Assembly: GCA_033807775.1 (NCBI GenBank)
Contig: CM066317.1
Location: 35,281,870 to 35,345,869, forward strand
Source of the DNA: Saussurea involucrata
Taxonomy: Eukaryota > Streptophyta > Magnoliopsida > Asterales > Asteraceae
Length of the DNA stretch: 64,000 nucleotides
Direction of reading: 5' to 3'
Shown piece after piece: positions 30,846-42,694 of this stretch (position 1 is the first letter of the stretch; the number at the start of each line of letters is the position of its first letter). A program made the position numbers and the translations under genes. A model generated the notes under the pieces. It was not told the DNA's origin. It saw only the letters and a program-made list of their open reading frames with translations, and did no database searches.

Positions 30846-31263
30846 TAGAAAGTTATTGAAGAAAAAAACAAGAAATCTTAAAGAGTAAATTATTGTTACA
30901 GGAAGATACACACCGCCTCACTTGGGTTGGAAAATAATTCAAATAAAGTTGATGGAAAATGACTTTTTTGGTTTTTTCTTCAAACTTTTCCAAAGAAATG
31001 AAGTTCTTGGTAGTTTCCATGGAGAATTTAATCTTTTTCTCAACAACCGTCAGGATCAGACCATAAACATGGACAAAGAATTCTTCAAAAAAATAAATCA
31101 ATAGTTGACCCATAAAAATTGGGTCTTCCCACTGCAAGTAAGAATATAATCATCATTGGCAAATTCTTGATCTTGATCTTAAATGTTAGTGCAGAGACGA
31201 AACGATGGTTTCTATGCAAGTTCTTGTAGATGATCAAATTTCACAAGACGAAGTAATAAAATC
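30846..31263. other. Upstream flank of the CML gene
   Basis: Presumed promoter region. Short ORFs on both strands show no recognisable domain. Confidence 0.35.
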
Positions 31264-31266
31264 TTA

Positions 31267-31542
31267 GGGGCCGTTTACAAAACGCTTACCCGGGTAAGTG
31301 CTTACCAAGTCACATTAGCTTACCGGATAAATATGGCAAGGACTAAGAATCTTACCCGGTAAGAGCGGAAGCAAGGGCCGAGAGTCTTACCCGGTAAGTG
31401 AGTGCAACGGGTTAGCGTTTACCGGCTAAATTGTTGCATACGATGCCATTTTGGTGGACTAAAATCTTACCCGGGAAGTAAGTGATAGTGTTGAATTTTA
31501 CCGGTAAGCACTTACCCGGGTAAGTGATTAGGTAAACGGCCC
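31267..31542. mobile_element. Palindrome-rich MITE, 276 bp
   Basis: Inverted termini GGGGCCGTTTAC and GTAAACGGCCC, flanked by TTA (31264-31266 and 31543-31545; a fourth base G also matches). The interior repeats TTACCCGGGTAAG, itself palindromic, and shorter TTACCCGGTAAG forms at least eight times. A TTA duplication suggests Harbinger type, but hAT cannot be excluded. Confidence 0.75.
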
Positions 31543-31545
31543 TTA

Positions 31546-32391
31546 GACTACTTGACGAAGAAGATAGTTTCAACCCCATGAAATTTCTTGGAGAATGTAC
31601 TACCAGAAAAACAAAGATAATTAGCTAAACTAACAGAAATCGGGAGAGATCGTAAAAATCTCTAAATTTAGAGAAATCACTAAATAGATGGTTTCGACCG
31701 ATATCATAATCTTTGGAGCTGGATGCAATTTCTTTATAGAGTGATTTTGAATTATTTTACTGTATTTTATAAAAACTTTATATAGCGGTTGGAGATGCTC
31801 TAACATCCAACCAAATCTTTGAGGAACTTGAAACGAACAAAACATGGAGCATGGTACTCTTCGATGGAGGTTAGGTTAGAAAGCAATGGGTTGCAAGGCG
31901 ATCTGTATGTAATAATAATTGTTAACTTGGGGCAAATGTGGAACGACAAAAAGTTAGAGGGTCTGTCTTGCCAATGTGCAAACCTCAAGAAGGGCAACCA
32001 GGGAAATTTGGGAACACCGATCTCACAATTCCGTTCCCAAAAATTCAGCAGCAAATCATCATTTTAAACCCATGAAATTGTGAACAATCAATAGGGAAAC
32101 AATAATCGACAGAAACCCTAAAGAAAATCAAGAGAGAGTGGGTCGAAGAAAGTAGAAAGAAGAAGGCAGAAATTTTGAGTTCTGAAACTCCATAAGGTAC
32201 GATTCGAGCACTTAATCCTCAATTACCTGCTTATTAACGTTTAGGGAGGTATCAGTAGTTGTCGGTAGGGTTCCGATGGCGTATCCACGGCCAAAATATA
32301 GCCAATTGAGCGGCAACCGCTGTTCACGGCGGCGTTAATTCGACAGTGGGCTTAAACCCACGTTAGATACGATTTGCTTTGATTAAACTAC
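31546..32391. other. Intergenic stretch, no supported gene
   Basis: ORFs of 60-84 codons on both strands lack domains. GGTTGGAGATGCTCTAA at about 31786 is a phrase common at MITE ends, but no partner end was found. Confidence 0.4.
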
Positions 32392-32394
32392 TTA

Positions 32395-33095
32395 GGCCAT
32401 CAGTACCCAGGAAGGCATCTTTCAAAGATTCAATGTCCACATCAGCGCCACATCAGCTTTTCTCCAATCTCTCACTCGATCCCTAAACACTCGTACCCCA
32501 TTCCCTCAAACCCTTTTGCCACCTCATTTATTTTAATTCTTTTATTTATACATTTAATTATTTAACAAAATAAAAATATTTATATATTTTTAATAAATAA
32601 AAATAAGATAAATAATAAAAATTAAAATTCATATCATTCATTAAAAATAAAAATTACAAAATAAATTTAAAAATCTACTCGTCGTCATTGTTGGGAACTT
32701 GGATACGCCAAATATGTTCGACCAAATCCGACCGAAGGTTATTATGAGTGTCCCGGTTTATGAGAGAGTTTGAGAGGTGTGAGAAATAAGAGGTTGAGAG
32801 AATAAGAGGTTGAGAGGTGTGAGAAATAAGAGGTTGAGAGGTGTGAGAAATAAGAGGTTGAGGGTTAAATATATAGTGGGATTAAATTGAGAAAAATAAT
32901 TTTTTTTAGTAATATAGCCGTTCAACGGCATGAATTTTAAAAAATTTAATTAATTTTTTTTTAAAAACCTTCGGGATGGATCGGGATCCCATCCCCGAAT
33001 TCCATCCCTTCCCGCATCCCTTCCCCGAGCCGTAGCCCATCCCCGCTGACCCCGAGCCCCATCCCGAGCCCATCCCGCCTCCGCTACGGAAGGCC
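32395..33095. mobile_element. PIF/Harbinger-type MITE, 701 bp
   Basis: Ends GGCCATCAGTACCC and, inverted, GGCCTTCCGTAGCGG, with TTA duplications at 32392-32394 and 33096-33098. It shares the CACATCAGCGCCACATCAGC region with the MITE at 3995 and the split MITE at 33172. A tandem GTGAGAAATAAGAGGTTGAGA repeat lies at about 32775-32870. No transposase. Confidence 0.8.
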
Positions 33096-33423
33096 TTATT
33101 AGATGATCAATTAGGATTCCTCAAAATTTACATTTATGTCCAATAATTCTTTATTTTGGGGAATACTATGAGGCCGTGCGTACCGCCATCGGGTACCACG
33201 GCCGGGTTCGTGGTCGGGTAGCAGCGGGTAGGGCGGCGAGGTGGTAGGGGGGGGGTTCCGATCGGGTTGGGGTGTGCGGGTAGGGTTGGGTTCGGGAACC
33301 TGTTCAAACCCGCCGTAAATGTTTTTTTTATATATTTTTTTAATGTTTTTTTAGGGTAAGGAGGGTAGGAAAGAGAAAAGCTGATGTGGCATTCGGGTTC
33401 AGTGGGTTCGTGGGTTGGCGGTA

Positions 33424-35439
33424 TGTAACGTCCAAAAAATTACAATAAATTTAAACTTTTAAAAATACCATTTTAATTAAACAAACCACAAGTGTTTAAA
33501 TCCAAATAAACGTTTTATCCAAAACCTCGTTAAGTTAAACAACCAACTCAATTAAAACAGCGAAAAGTATAATAATTCTAAACATAGAGTCTCAAAATAA
33601 ATAATGGTGAAAGTCTCTTCAACGCGCCAGTGTGTACCGTCACGCCTTACTGCCACCCGTACCTGAAACAGTAATTTATAGGGGAAGGGTAAGCACGAAG
33701 CTTAGTGAATTCAAACACATACATAGAATATCTATCATATAGACACTACACCTATCAGCAGATAGACGTAAGCAACCAATACATACCAGTATAAAAATAT
33801 ATCATAAACAAGCAAACTCATGCAAGAATATCTGTGTATGCATCCATCGGTCTCCCCGAATTCATACGACACCCGTGTACGTATTCCTCAGTCTCCCCGA
33901 GTTCATACCACACCCGTGTACGTATTCCTCGGTCTCCCGAGTTCTCGGTCTCCCCGAGTTTATACGACACTCAAGGTCTCATACTAGATACTAACTCAGC
34001 CTAGTACTACAAACAAATCAGCTAACACACACACGGGCTACAGTAGTGCACATATAATCTCTATCCTACGCAGTGAGTGAACTCACCTCGAAAAGCAATG
34101 CGGAACTCCACGGACAGCAACAAGAACCCGCCAACTCCAACTCACTTCTTTCCGCCTAAAGAGGTGTTATAAAGAGTCAATACGTAGCCCCAACCCGAAA
34201 TTACAACTACAAGACTAAAAGGGCATTTTCCAGCTTTTGGTCCAAAACTGCAGGTCTGTTCGTGACCTGTTTAGCCCCCCTTAAACCTATCAAACCAGAA
34301 ATATTATTCCATAATTAGAGAGTCCCATATCTTAGCTTTCCAGGGACATATCACACGCGTTCATACAAGGTTCCTACTATTTTATATGAATTTTCTAAGA
34401 CCGACTACCCAAACTGCGAATTTAGGACCAGTCTGCACTAATTGCCAGTTTGGCCCTAGCTAGAGGCTTTATTAATTTTTCTGTAAAACATAAGAAACAT
34501 ACTAAACACAAATTGAGAGATTTGGGCACTGGTTTCACCTCAATCCGAGTTTCCTAGACTTTTCTATGGATTTTACAAAACAAGGACATATTAGGCATTT
34601 TCACATAAAATGATAACTTTGGTTTCTCGGTTTAGGTTTCACGTTTAGGATTAGGATTAGAGTTTAGGCAACTAATGGCTGGGCTAAGACAAGCACCAGC
34701 CACTGCCATCTCGGGCAGTGGTGGCCGGTGGCGGCGTGTAGGTGGCAGCCACCACCTACGGTGGTGGCAGTTTGATAACAAATCCCTGTCGCGGCAAAAG
34801 GGACGATCCAACCAACAAAACTCGGGCCACACGCACCCACACACAACTAGCAGTAGTCAAACATGCACGTTACAACCACCGAACTGGTGGTGCACGGCGG
34901 CGGCACCATGACGGCAGCCATGGCTGCGGCGGCGGCGGTGGTTTCGTGGTGATTCGACGACGACGAAAGAAAGAAAAACAAGAAGAAAAGGAAACCTTAC
35001 CTCTCGACAATGGCAACGCAGCAGCAACCACTCGACTCGTCGGATCCTTCTCTTTCTCTCGCTACTCCTCACTCTCGCTGCTTCTCCTTCTCGCCGGCAG
35101 CCGCTAGCGGCGGCGGTGCTGGTGGTCTCGCGGTGGTTCGGCGGTGACAGCAAAAGGAAAGGAAACGAGGGCGGTACGTAGGGTTTCTAGGGTTGTTTCT
35201 TGCGTGAGAGGAAAAAATAAACGAGAGGGGAGGGGGTCGATTCCTTATGGGCCGATCCATGCAAACATATACAAGAAATATACATTTTTAGTCCCTGATG
35301 TTCCAATTTCCTGCAAAACAATTAGAGTTTTTTCATAATTAACATTCTTGGTCTTCCCTAACAAAACCCGTTAACAAAAAATCGTTTTGAGGAAAAATTA
35401 AATAATTAAAAAAATGCATACCGGGACACGGGCTTTACA
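33424..35439 (-). repeat. 3' LTR of element D
   Basis: About 2.0 kb, TGTAACGTCC to GGGCTTTACA on the plus strand. It includes a tandem repeat of about 43 bp (CCCGTGTACGTATTCCTC units, 33846-33975) and a GC-rich block at about 34,650-35,250. Overlapping ORFs in that block are not conserved as frames between the two LTRs. Confidence 0.93.
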
Positions 35440-35453
35440 ACTCTCCCCTGCTT
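35440..35453 (-). promoter_or_regulatory. Polypurine tract of element D
   Basis: The minus strand reads AAGCAGGGGAGAGT directly before the 3' LTR. Confidence 0.85.
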
Positions 35454-35456
35454 GAA

Positions 35457-38400
35457 TTAGACTTCGTCCTCGAAGTCTATGTCCGCGAATAGTACCGGAT
35501 AGTTCTCCCGCATCTCAGCTTCGGGTTCCCAAGTCCACTCAGAACCCTTTCGGTGCTGCCACTGAACCTTCACAAAGCCAATTACCTTGTTACGCAAGGT
35601 CTTCGTCTTCCTCTCAACAACTGCAATCAGCTTCTCTACGTAATTAAGCCGCTCGTCAATCTGAATATCCTCAAGAGGAATCACCGCAGACTCATCCACC
35701 ACACACTTCCGTAACTGAGACACATGTAATGTGTTGTGGATCAAGCTCAGCTCGTCCGGTAACTCTAAGCGGTAAGCTACCTTTCCCACTCGAGCAATGG
35801 CCTTGTAAGGTCCAATGTAACAGGGGCCCAACTTTCCCCGTTTACGAAACCGAATCACCCCTTTTCAGGGCGAAACCTTCAGCAAGACATAATCCCCCAC
35901 CTGAAACTCCAAGTCTGATCGTCTCTTATCGGCGTAACTCTTCTGCCGACTCTGTGTAGTAACTAAACGGTCCCGCACCATCTGTATCATCTCAGTCGTC
36001 TTTAACAAAAGGAAGGTACTGATCCCAACTACCTCCAAAATCAATAGCACATGCCCGAAGCATATCCTCGAGTGTCTGAATAGTACGCTCACTCTGCCCA
36101 TCGGTCTGTGGATGAAAATTCGTGCTAAAATGTACCCGCGTACCCATCTCCTCCTAAAACTTCTCCCAAAACCGGGAGGTAAAACGAGTGTCCCTGTCAG
36201 AGACAATCGAAACTGGCACTCCGTGCCTGGCTACAATCTCTCGCATGAAGATCTCTGCGAGCTTCTCCGCCGAGGAGCTCTCCTTGATGGCCAAAAAGTG
36301 AGCACTCTTCGTTAGACGATCGACAATCACCCAAATGGCATCATTCCCACGTGGAGTCCTTGGGAGTTTAATAATGAGATCCATCTTGATCTGTTCCCAT
36401 TTCCACACCGGAATCTCTAAAGGCTGCAACTTTCCATGCGGCCGTTGGTGCTCAGCCTTGACTTTTCGACAAGTCAAACATTCTTCTACATACTTGGCGA
36501 CATCCCGCTTCATGCAGGGCCACCAATAATCCTCCCGCAGGTCGCGGTACATCTTTGTAGCTCCAGGATGAATGGAAAACTTGGACTTATGCGCCTCGTT
36601 CATCAATGGCTGTTTGTTCCCACCAGTGAAGGGAACCTAAACTCGACCATACCGTGTCAATAGACCTCGACTATCACGGGCAAAATTCGGAATTTCACCC
36701 GAAACTCTCTCGCGTTTGGCATTCTCGTCCAAAATCGCCAATTCTTGAGCTTTACCTATTGACTCAAGGAGAGGTGCAACTACTGTTAACCGCTGACACA
36801 AACCCCGAAGTGGCTCACCAACCGGATGTCGACTAAGTGCGTCCGCAACAACATTCGCTTTACCCGGGTGGTAAAGTATCTCACAATCATAATCTTTGAC
36901 TACGTCGAGCCACTTCCTCTGTCGCATATTGAGGTTTTGCTGGTCCATCAAGTATTTGAGGCTTTTATGGTCAGTGTATATCGTACACTTTACGCCATAC
37001 AAGTAATGCCTCCAAATCTTGAGTGCAAACACCACTGCTCCCAACTCTAGGTCATGTGTCGGGTAGTTCGCCTCATGAGGCTTCAACTGCCTCGAAGCGT
37101 AAGCTATAACCTTGCCGCGCTGCATAAGCACGACGCCCAACCCCTGGTGGGAAGCGTCACAATACACCACCAAATCTTCCATACCCTCGGGCAAAGTCAA
37201 CACCGGAGCCTCGCATAAACGTCTGCGTAGCTCCTCAAAAGCCCTCTGCTGCTCTTCACCCCAACTAAAAGCCGCAGATTTCTTCGTCAATCGGGTCATA
37301 GGTAACACAATCTTGGAGAAATCCTGAATAAATCTCCGGTAGTACCCGGCTAACCCAAGAAAACTCCGTACTTCAGTGGGAGTCTTCGGCACCTCCCACC
37401 GCATTACTGCGGTAATCTTGGCCGGATCGACCATGATACCCTTCTGGTTCATGACATGTCCTAGGAACTGGACCTCTCGTAACCAGAACTCACACTTGGA
37501 GAACTTGGCATAAAGCTTCTCCCGCCTCAAAATCTCTAAAACTTCTCGCAAATGCGTCTCGTGCTCTTCCTTCGACTTTGAATACACAAGAATATCGTCG
37601 ATGAACATAATCACCGACCGATCCAGCATCGGGCTACACACCCTGTTCATGAGGTCCATGAATGCTGCTGGTGCATTGGTGAGCCTGAAAGGCATCACCA
37701 CAAACTCGTAATGGCCATAACGTGTACGAAATGCCGTCTTCTCCGTATCCTCGCTTCTCACCCGCATCTGATGATACCCCGATCTCAAATCAATCTTAGA
37801 GAACCACGAGGCTCCCTGTAGCTGGTCGAACAAGTCATCGATCCTTGGCAGAGGATAACGGTTCTTCACAGTAAGCTTATTCAGCTCACGGTAGTATATA
37901 CACATCCGTTGGGACCCGTCCTTCTTCTTCACAAATAGAATCGGGGCTCTCCACGGTGAACAAATCGGCTTGATGAACTCCTTTTCGAGAAGTTCCTGTA
38001 ACTGAGTGTACAACTCCTTCATTTCCGGTGGAGCAAGGCGATAGGGTGCCTTGGCCACCGGAGCAGCACCCGGGATCAAGTCAATGCGGAACTCTACTTG
38101 TCGCTCGGGAGGTATCCCTGGTAAATCATCGGGAAATACTTCAGCAAAATCCCGTACAACTGGCACATCCTCCGCGGTCTTCTTCTCTCCGTCGTCGCGC
38201 GTGTCTATCACATACGCTAAATATCCCTGGCCACTGTGCTGTAAGTACCTCCGAGCCCTCGCAGCCGAACATATCGCTGAGGTCCGCCTGGGCGAGTCGC
38301 CCTGAACTAGCAGTTCTCCCCCGCTTGGGGTTCGAACCCGTACTTGTTTGCGACGACAAACAATCTCTGCATCGAAAGCATCCATCCAGTCCATGCCCAC

Positions 38401-38654
38401 AATCACGCACAACTCATGCATTGCGATCGGAATCAAATCTATAGGGAATCTCACCCCAGAGATTTCCAAAGTACACCCGCGATATACGTCAGTAACCGTC
38501 AAGGTCCTGTCATCAGCAACCTTGACCACAAGTGGACAGCCTAACCGACCTACACTACGGCCCAAACGTTCACTAAAAGTGTGAGACACGAAAGAATGAG
38601 TAGCCCCGCTATCAAACATCACCACAACAGGCACTGAGTTAACTAAGGACGTAC
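35457..38654 (-). pseudogene. pol: Element D pol: protease, RT, RNase H, integrase, chromodomain; broken
   Basis: Minus-strand Gypsy Pol beginning just after the intron. Protease FDSGATHSF, RT active site FIDDILVYSK, RNase H VYCDASHQGLG, integrase zinc-binding region (H...H...CLTCRKVK), catalytic Asp in MDLIIKLPR, Asp in VSDRDTRFTS, and a C-terminal GDYVLLKV block followed by a chromodomain-like WTWEPEAEMRENYPVLF. Breaks: in-frame stops at 36637-36639, 36154-36156 and 35865-35867, each explained by one C-to-T or G-to-A change, plus a deletion with frame change near 36,005-36,020 that removes the stretch between the integrase core and its C-terminal part. The chromodomain would guide integration to marked chromatin. 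The copy cannot make full Pol. Confidence 0.92.
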
Positions 38655-39872
38655 CTGATCATACAGTTTAAGCAAAATGTAACTACATATAAAATCAATA
38701 ATCAATAAAATCAAGTGATGAAATATACCTGTCACCACTTTAGGCGTAGCCTGTGCTTCATCCACCTTCAATTGACGAACTCTTCCTCGGGCCGCCTCGG
38801 TTCCAGCCTGACCCACACGACCATCAGTAATACGCAAAGGAGCAGCCGCAGGAGCTCTCTGTGCCCCACCCCCATCAGCAACCCTCGGATTCGGGAAGTT
38901 GGCCTTCACGTGGCCCGTCTGTTTGCAGTTAAAACAGACCATCAGTGGTACCCTGCAATCACGACCAAAGTGTCCCACCTGGCCACACTTGAAACATTTG
39001 TCATCTCTCCTTCCGTTACCATCCCTGGGCTTAAACCCACCGCTTCTTTGACTCGAGCGCGAGTCCGAAAACCTCGTTTTCTTTGGAACAGCCGATACTG
39101 GTGCCATGGTCTGCACCGCATTCCTCTTCTTAGCCTGTGTCTCTAACTCAAGTTCCCGTCGTCGGGCAGCCTCCATCATCGCAACAACTGTAGCATACTG
39201 TGCAGTACTCACGAACTCCCTGATCTCGGTACGTAACATATCCTTGTACCGCGTCATCTTCATGTCCTCAGAAGCAGCATACTGAGGACAGAATAGTGCC
39301 ATCTCCGTGAACTTTCGATTCATCTCCTTCACGGTCTCCGTAGTCTGTGTGAGCTCCAAGAATTCTTTAGCAATCCTCTCCATCTCCACTGGAGGCACAT
39401 ACTCTGCACGAAAACGTACGACAAACTCCTCCCAGGTCAAAGTAGTGCGCTCATTAAGCGTCAAAGCAGTAGCACACCAGTCTTTCGCTCCGTCTCGTAA
39501 CAGGTTCACCGCGAAGTGAACCTTCAGGTTCTCAGGACAGCCACTGGTAAGGAATGCGCACTCCATATCCGAGATCCAGCGCATACTGACGACCGGGTTC
39601 GAGTCTCCCTTGAACTCAGGAGGAGAACAAGCCGAGAGATCCCGATACTGAAACTCCCTCGCTCGGGGCTGCCCAACCACAGGGGGTGGAATCGCCGCGA
39701 TGCGCTCCTCCATCAACACTACTACCTCATCGCGAATGGCGGTAATAATTTCGGGGATCGCCTCCCCAATAGCATGTGTCACCTCAGCCGCAATCATCTC
39801 ACGTATCTGCTCGGTAGTAAATCCAGTACCAGCGTCTGGGTTAACATTGTTGTTCCTCCTTGTGATGGCCAT
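38643..39872 (-). CDS. gag: Element D gag (unspliced form), 409 aa
   Basis: Gypsy Gag starting at the ATG at 39872. Residues about 70-230 form a Retrotrans_gag domain (PPEFKGDSNPVVSMRWISDM, later WEEFVVRFRAEYVPP). The first CCHC knuckle, CFKCGQVGHFGRDC (about 291-304), is intact; the second, CFNCKQTGHVKANF (about 311-324), has Phe instead of its last Cys. The last 27 or so codons, a hydrophobic tail, are read from the intron at 38655-38728, so the true Gag-Pol exon ends at 38729. The protein would assemble particles. The intron provides a simple way to make more Gag than Gag-Pol. Confidence 0.88.
   Translation of the reverse strand: MAITRRNNNVNPDAGTGFTTEQIREMIAAEVTHAIGEAIPEIITAIRDEVVVLMEERIAAIPPPVVGQPRAREFQYRDLSACSPPEFKGDSNPVVSMRWISDMECAFLTSGCPENLKVHFAVNLLRDGAKDWCATALTLNERTTLTWEEFVVRFRAEYVPPVEMERIAKEFLELTQTTETVKEMNRKFTEMALFCPQYAASEDMKMTRYKDMLRTEIREFVSTAQYATVVAMMEAARRRELELETQAKKRNAVQTMAPVSAVPKKTRFSDSRSSQRSGGFKPRDGNGRRDDKCFKCGQVGHFGRDCRVPLMVCFNCKQTGHVKANFPNPRVADGGGAQRAPAAAPLRITDGRVGQAGTEAARGRVRQLKVDEAQATPKVVTGIFHHLILLIIDFICSYILLKLYDQVRP
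38655..38728 (-). other. Predicted 74-nt intron between gag and protease of element D
   Basis: On the minus strand the segment begins CAG/GTATATTT and ends GATCAG/GTACG. It is about three-quarters A+T, unlike the balanced flanking exons, and contains in-frame stops. It interrupts a glycine codon after its first base. Removing exactly these 74 nt joins the gag frame to the protease frame without shift or stop, and the flanking residues run straight into the protease FDSG block. A canonical GT-AG plant intron is the simplest reading. Unspliced RNA would give Gag with a short extra tail. Confidence 0.8.
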
Positions 39873-40658
39873 TCTGGGTAGATATTACAACGAGTTATTA
39901 GCACACAATAAATCCTGCTATCTACACTCACGCTCAACTCCTCGGATTCCCCGTGACTTTCCCCGACTCGAGCACGGATCCTGTGCTTTAGATAGTAGGA
40001 GCTCTACTACTATCTTCCACACCTATCCCTGTTCGTTCCGAGTCCCATCCCGGAGTGCCCAAGTAGTTCCTTGCCGACAGTTTTAACCCATATGCCCGTA
40101 CCAGCATATGTCAACACTCTCCCTAGTTCACTAGGAATTTCACCTCATCCCACCACCCTTGCTATGACGGAATCTCCACAAGTCATGACGAGTCGCCTCA
40201 CGAATGCACAGTCGCATACAGTGTGAAATCAGATAGACATTCGAATAAAAGATTCTATCCCACAACGGTTGGACTCAAACAAGAGCTGCGCAATAGAACT
40301 AAATCAAACATTCTAAGGCTATTTAGTTCCTACTGTATACCACTTATAAGGCATTCACTTAACAACCTATAAGGACTAGCATAAATTCCTACTAGCAAGT
40401 AATAGTCATGCAGCAAAGTGTAATAAGCACCAGGCAATCTAGCATACATACTTCTATGTTCTAGAAAGCAATAAATTACACTAAGTACTCTACCTTTTCC
40501 CTTGGCATCGGCTGACTATACACACTGCGCCTTCGATCACCGTCTCTAAAACGTACTTTTCCTTTCTTTTATTTCTCAAAATTTTTTTAAAAAGAAAACT
40601 CCCTAGCCACAAACTTGAGTCCAAACACACCGAAATGTATTTGATTCACTCAAGCTGT
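39873..40658 (-). other. Untranslated leader of element D
   Basis: About 790 bp between the primer-binding site and the gag ATG. No coding potential recognised. Confidence 0.7.
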
Positions 40659-40670
40659 GCTCTGATACCA
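40659..40670 (-). promoter_or_regulatory. Primer-binding site of element D (initiator tRNA-Met type)
   Basis: The minus strand reads TGGTATCAGAGC, three bases inside the 5' LTR. Confidence 0.93.
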
Positions 40671-40673
40671 AGT

Positions 40674-42694
40674 TGTAACGTCCCAAAAATTACAATAAAT
40701 TTAAACTTTTAAAAATACCATTTTAATTAAATAAACCACAAGTGTTTAAATCCAAATAAACGTTTTATCCAAAACCTCGTTAAGTTAAACAACCAACTCA
40801 ATTAAAACATCGGAAAATATAATAATTCTAAACATAGAGTCTCAAAATAAATAATGGTGAAAGTCTCTTCAACGCGCCAGTGTGTACCGTCACGCCTTAC
40901 TGCCACCCGTACCTGAAACAGTAATTTATAGGGGAAGGGTAAGCACGAAGCTTAGTGAATTCAAACACATACATAGAATATCTATCATATAGACACTACA
41001 CCTATCAGCAGATACACGTAAGCAACCAATACATACCAGTATAAAAATATATCATAAACAAGCAAACTCATGCAAGAATATCTGTGTATGCATCCATCGG
41101 TCTCCCCGAATTCATACGACACCCGTGTACGTATTCCTCAGTCTCCCCGAGTTCATACCACACCCGTGTACGTATTCCTCGGTCTCCCGAGTTCTCGGTC
41201 TCCCCGAGTTTATACGACACTCAAGGTCTCATACTAGATACTAACTCAGCCTAGTACTACACACAAACAAATCAGCTAACACACACACGGACTACAGTAG
41301 TGCACATATAATCTCTATCCTACGCAGTGAGTGAACTCACCTCGAAAAGCAATGCGGAACTCCACGGACAGCAACAAGAACCCGCCAACTCCAACTCACT
41401 TCTTTCCGCCTAAAGAGGTGTTATAAAAAGTCAATACGTAGCCCCAACCCGAAATTACAACTACAAGACTAAAGGGCATTTTCCAGCTTTTGGTCCAAAA
41501 CTGCAGGTCTGTTCGTGACCTGTTTAGCCCTCCTTAAACCTATCAAACCAGAAATATTATTCCATAATTAGAGAGTCCCATGTCTTAGCTTTCCAGGGAC
41601 ATATCGCACGCGTTCATACAAGGTTCCTACTATTTTATATGAATTTTCTAAGACCGACTACCCAAACTGCGAATTTAGGACCAGTCTGCACTAATTGCCA
41701 GTTTGGCCCTAGCTATAGGCTTTATTAATTTTTCTGTAAAACATAAGAAACATACTAGACACAAATTGAGAGATTTGGGCACTGGTTTCACCTCAATCCG
41801 AGTTTCCTAGACTTTTCTATGGATTTTACAAAACAGGGACAGATTAGGCATTTTCACATAAAATGATAACTTTGGTTTCTCGGTTTAGGTTTCACGTTTA
41901 GGATTAGGATTAGAGTTTAGGCAACTAATGGCTGGGCTAAGACAAGCACCACCCACTGCCATCTCGGGCAGTGGTGGCCGGCGGCGGCGTGTAGGTGGTA
42001 GCCACCACCTACGGTGGTGGCGGTTTGATAACAAATCCCCGTCGCGGCAAAAGGGACGATCCAACCAACAAAATTCGGGCCACACGCACCCACACACACC
42101 TAGCAGTAGCCAAACATGCACGTTACAACCACCAAACTGGTGGTGCACGGCGGCGGCACCATGACGGCAGCCATGGCTGCGGCGGCGGTGGTGGTTTCGT
42201 GGTGATTCGATGACGACGAAAGAAAGAAAAACAAGAAGAAAAGGAAACCTTACCTCTCGACAATGGCAACGCAGCAGCAACCACTCGACTCGTCGGCTCC
42301 TTCTCTTTCTCTCGCTACTCCTCACTCTCGCTGCTTCTCCTTCTCGCCGCCAGCCGCTAGCGGCGGCGGTGCTGGTGGTCTCGCGGTGGTTCGGCGGTGA
42401 CAGCAAAAGGAAAGGAAACGAGGGCGGTACGTAGGGTTTCTAGGGTTGTTTCTTGCGTGAGAGGACAAAATAAACGAGAGGGGAGGGGGGGTCGGTTCCT
42501 TATGGGTCGATCCATGCAAACATATACAAGAAATATACATTTTTAGTCCTTGATGTTCCAATTTCTTGCAAAACAATTAGAGTTTTTCCATAATTAACAT
42601 TCTTGGTCTTCCCTAACAAAACCCGTTAACAAAAAATCGTTTTGAGGAAAAATTAAATAATTAAAAAAATGCATACCGGGACACGGGCTTTACA
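40674..42694 (-). repeat. 5' LTR of element D
   Basis: About 2.02 kb, pair of 33424-35439, with scattered substitutions and small indels. It has the same 43-bp repeats (about 41096-41225) and GC-rich block (about 41,900-42,490). The target duplication CGGTA follows. Confidence 0.93.

Larger units (their letters stand above)
33424..42694 (-). mobile_element. Element D: Ty3/gypsy chromovirus, Tekay-like, decayed
   Basis: A 9.3-kb minus-strand element with LTRs of about 2.02 kb (33424-35439 and 40674-42694), a primer-binding site, a polypurine tract and perfect CGGTA duplications (33419-33423 and 42695-42699). The order gag, protease, RT, RNase H, integrase, chromodomain identifies a chromovirus; LTR size and wording fit Tekay/Del. 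Pol carries three nonsense codons and a deletion in the integrase region. The LTRs differ at roughly 2 percent of sites by eye, so it is young but already broken. A short intron lies between gag and protease. Confidence 0.95.

Noticed and set aside
41885..42406. 173-codon ORF in the GC-rich part of the element D 5' LTR
   Set aside because: The matching stretch of the other LTR (34632-35153) is split into two frames. The translation is low-complexity and has no domain.
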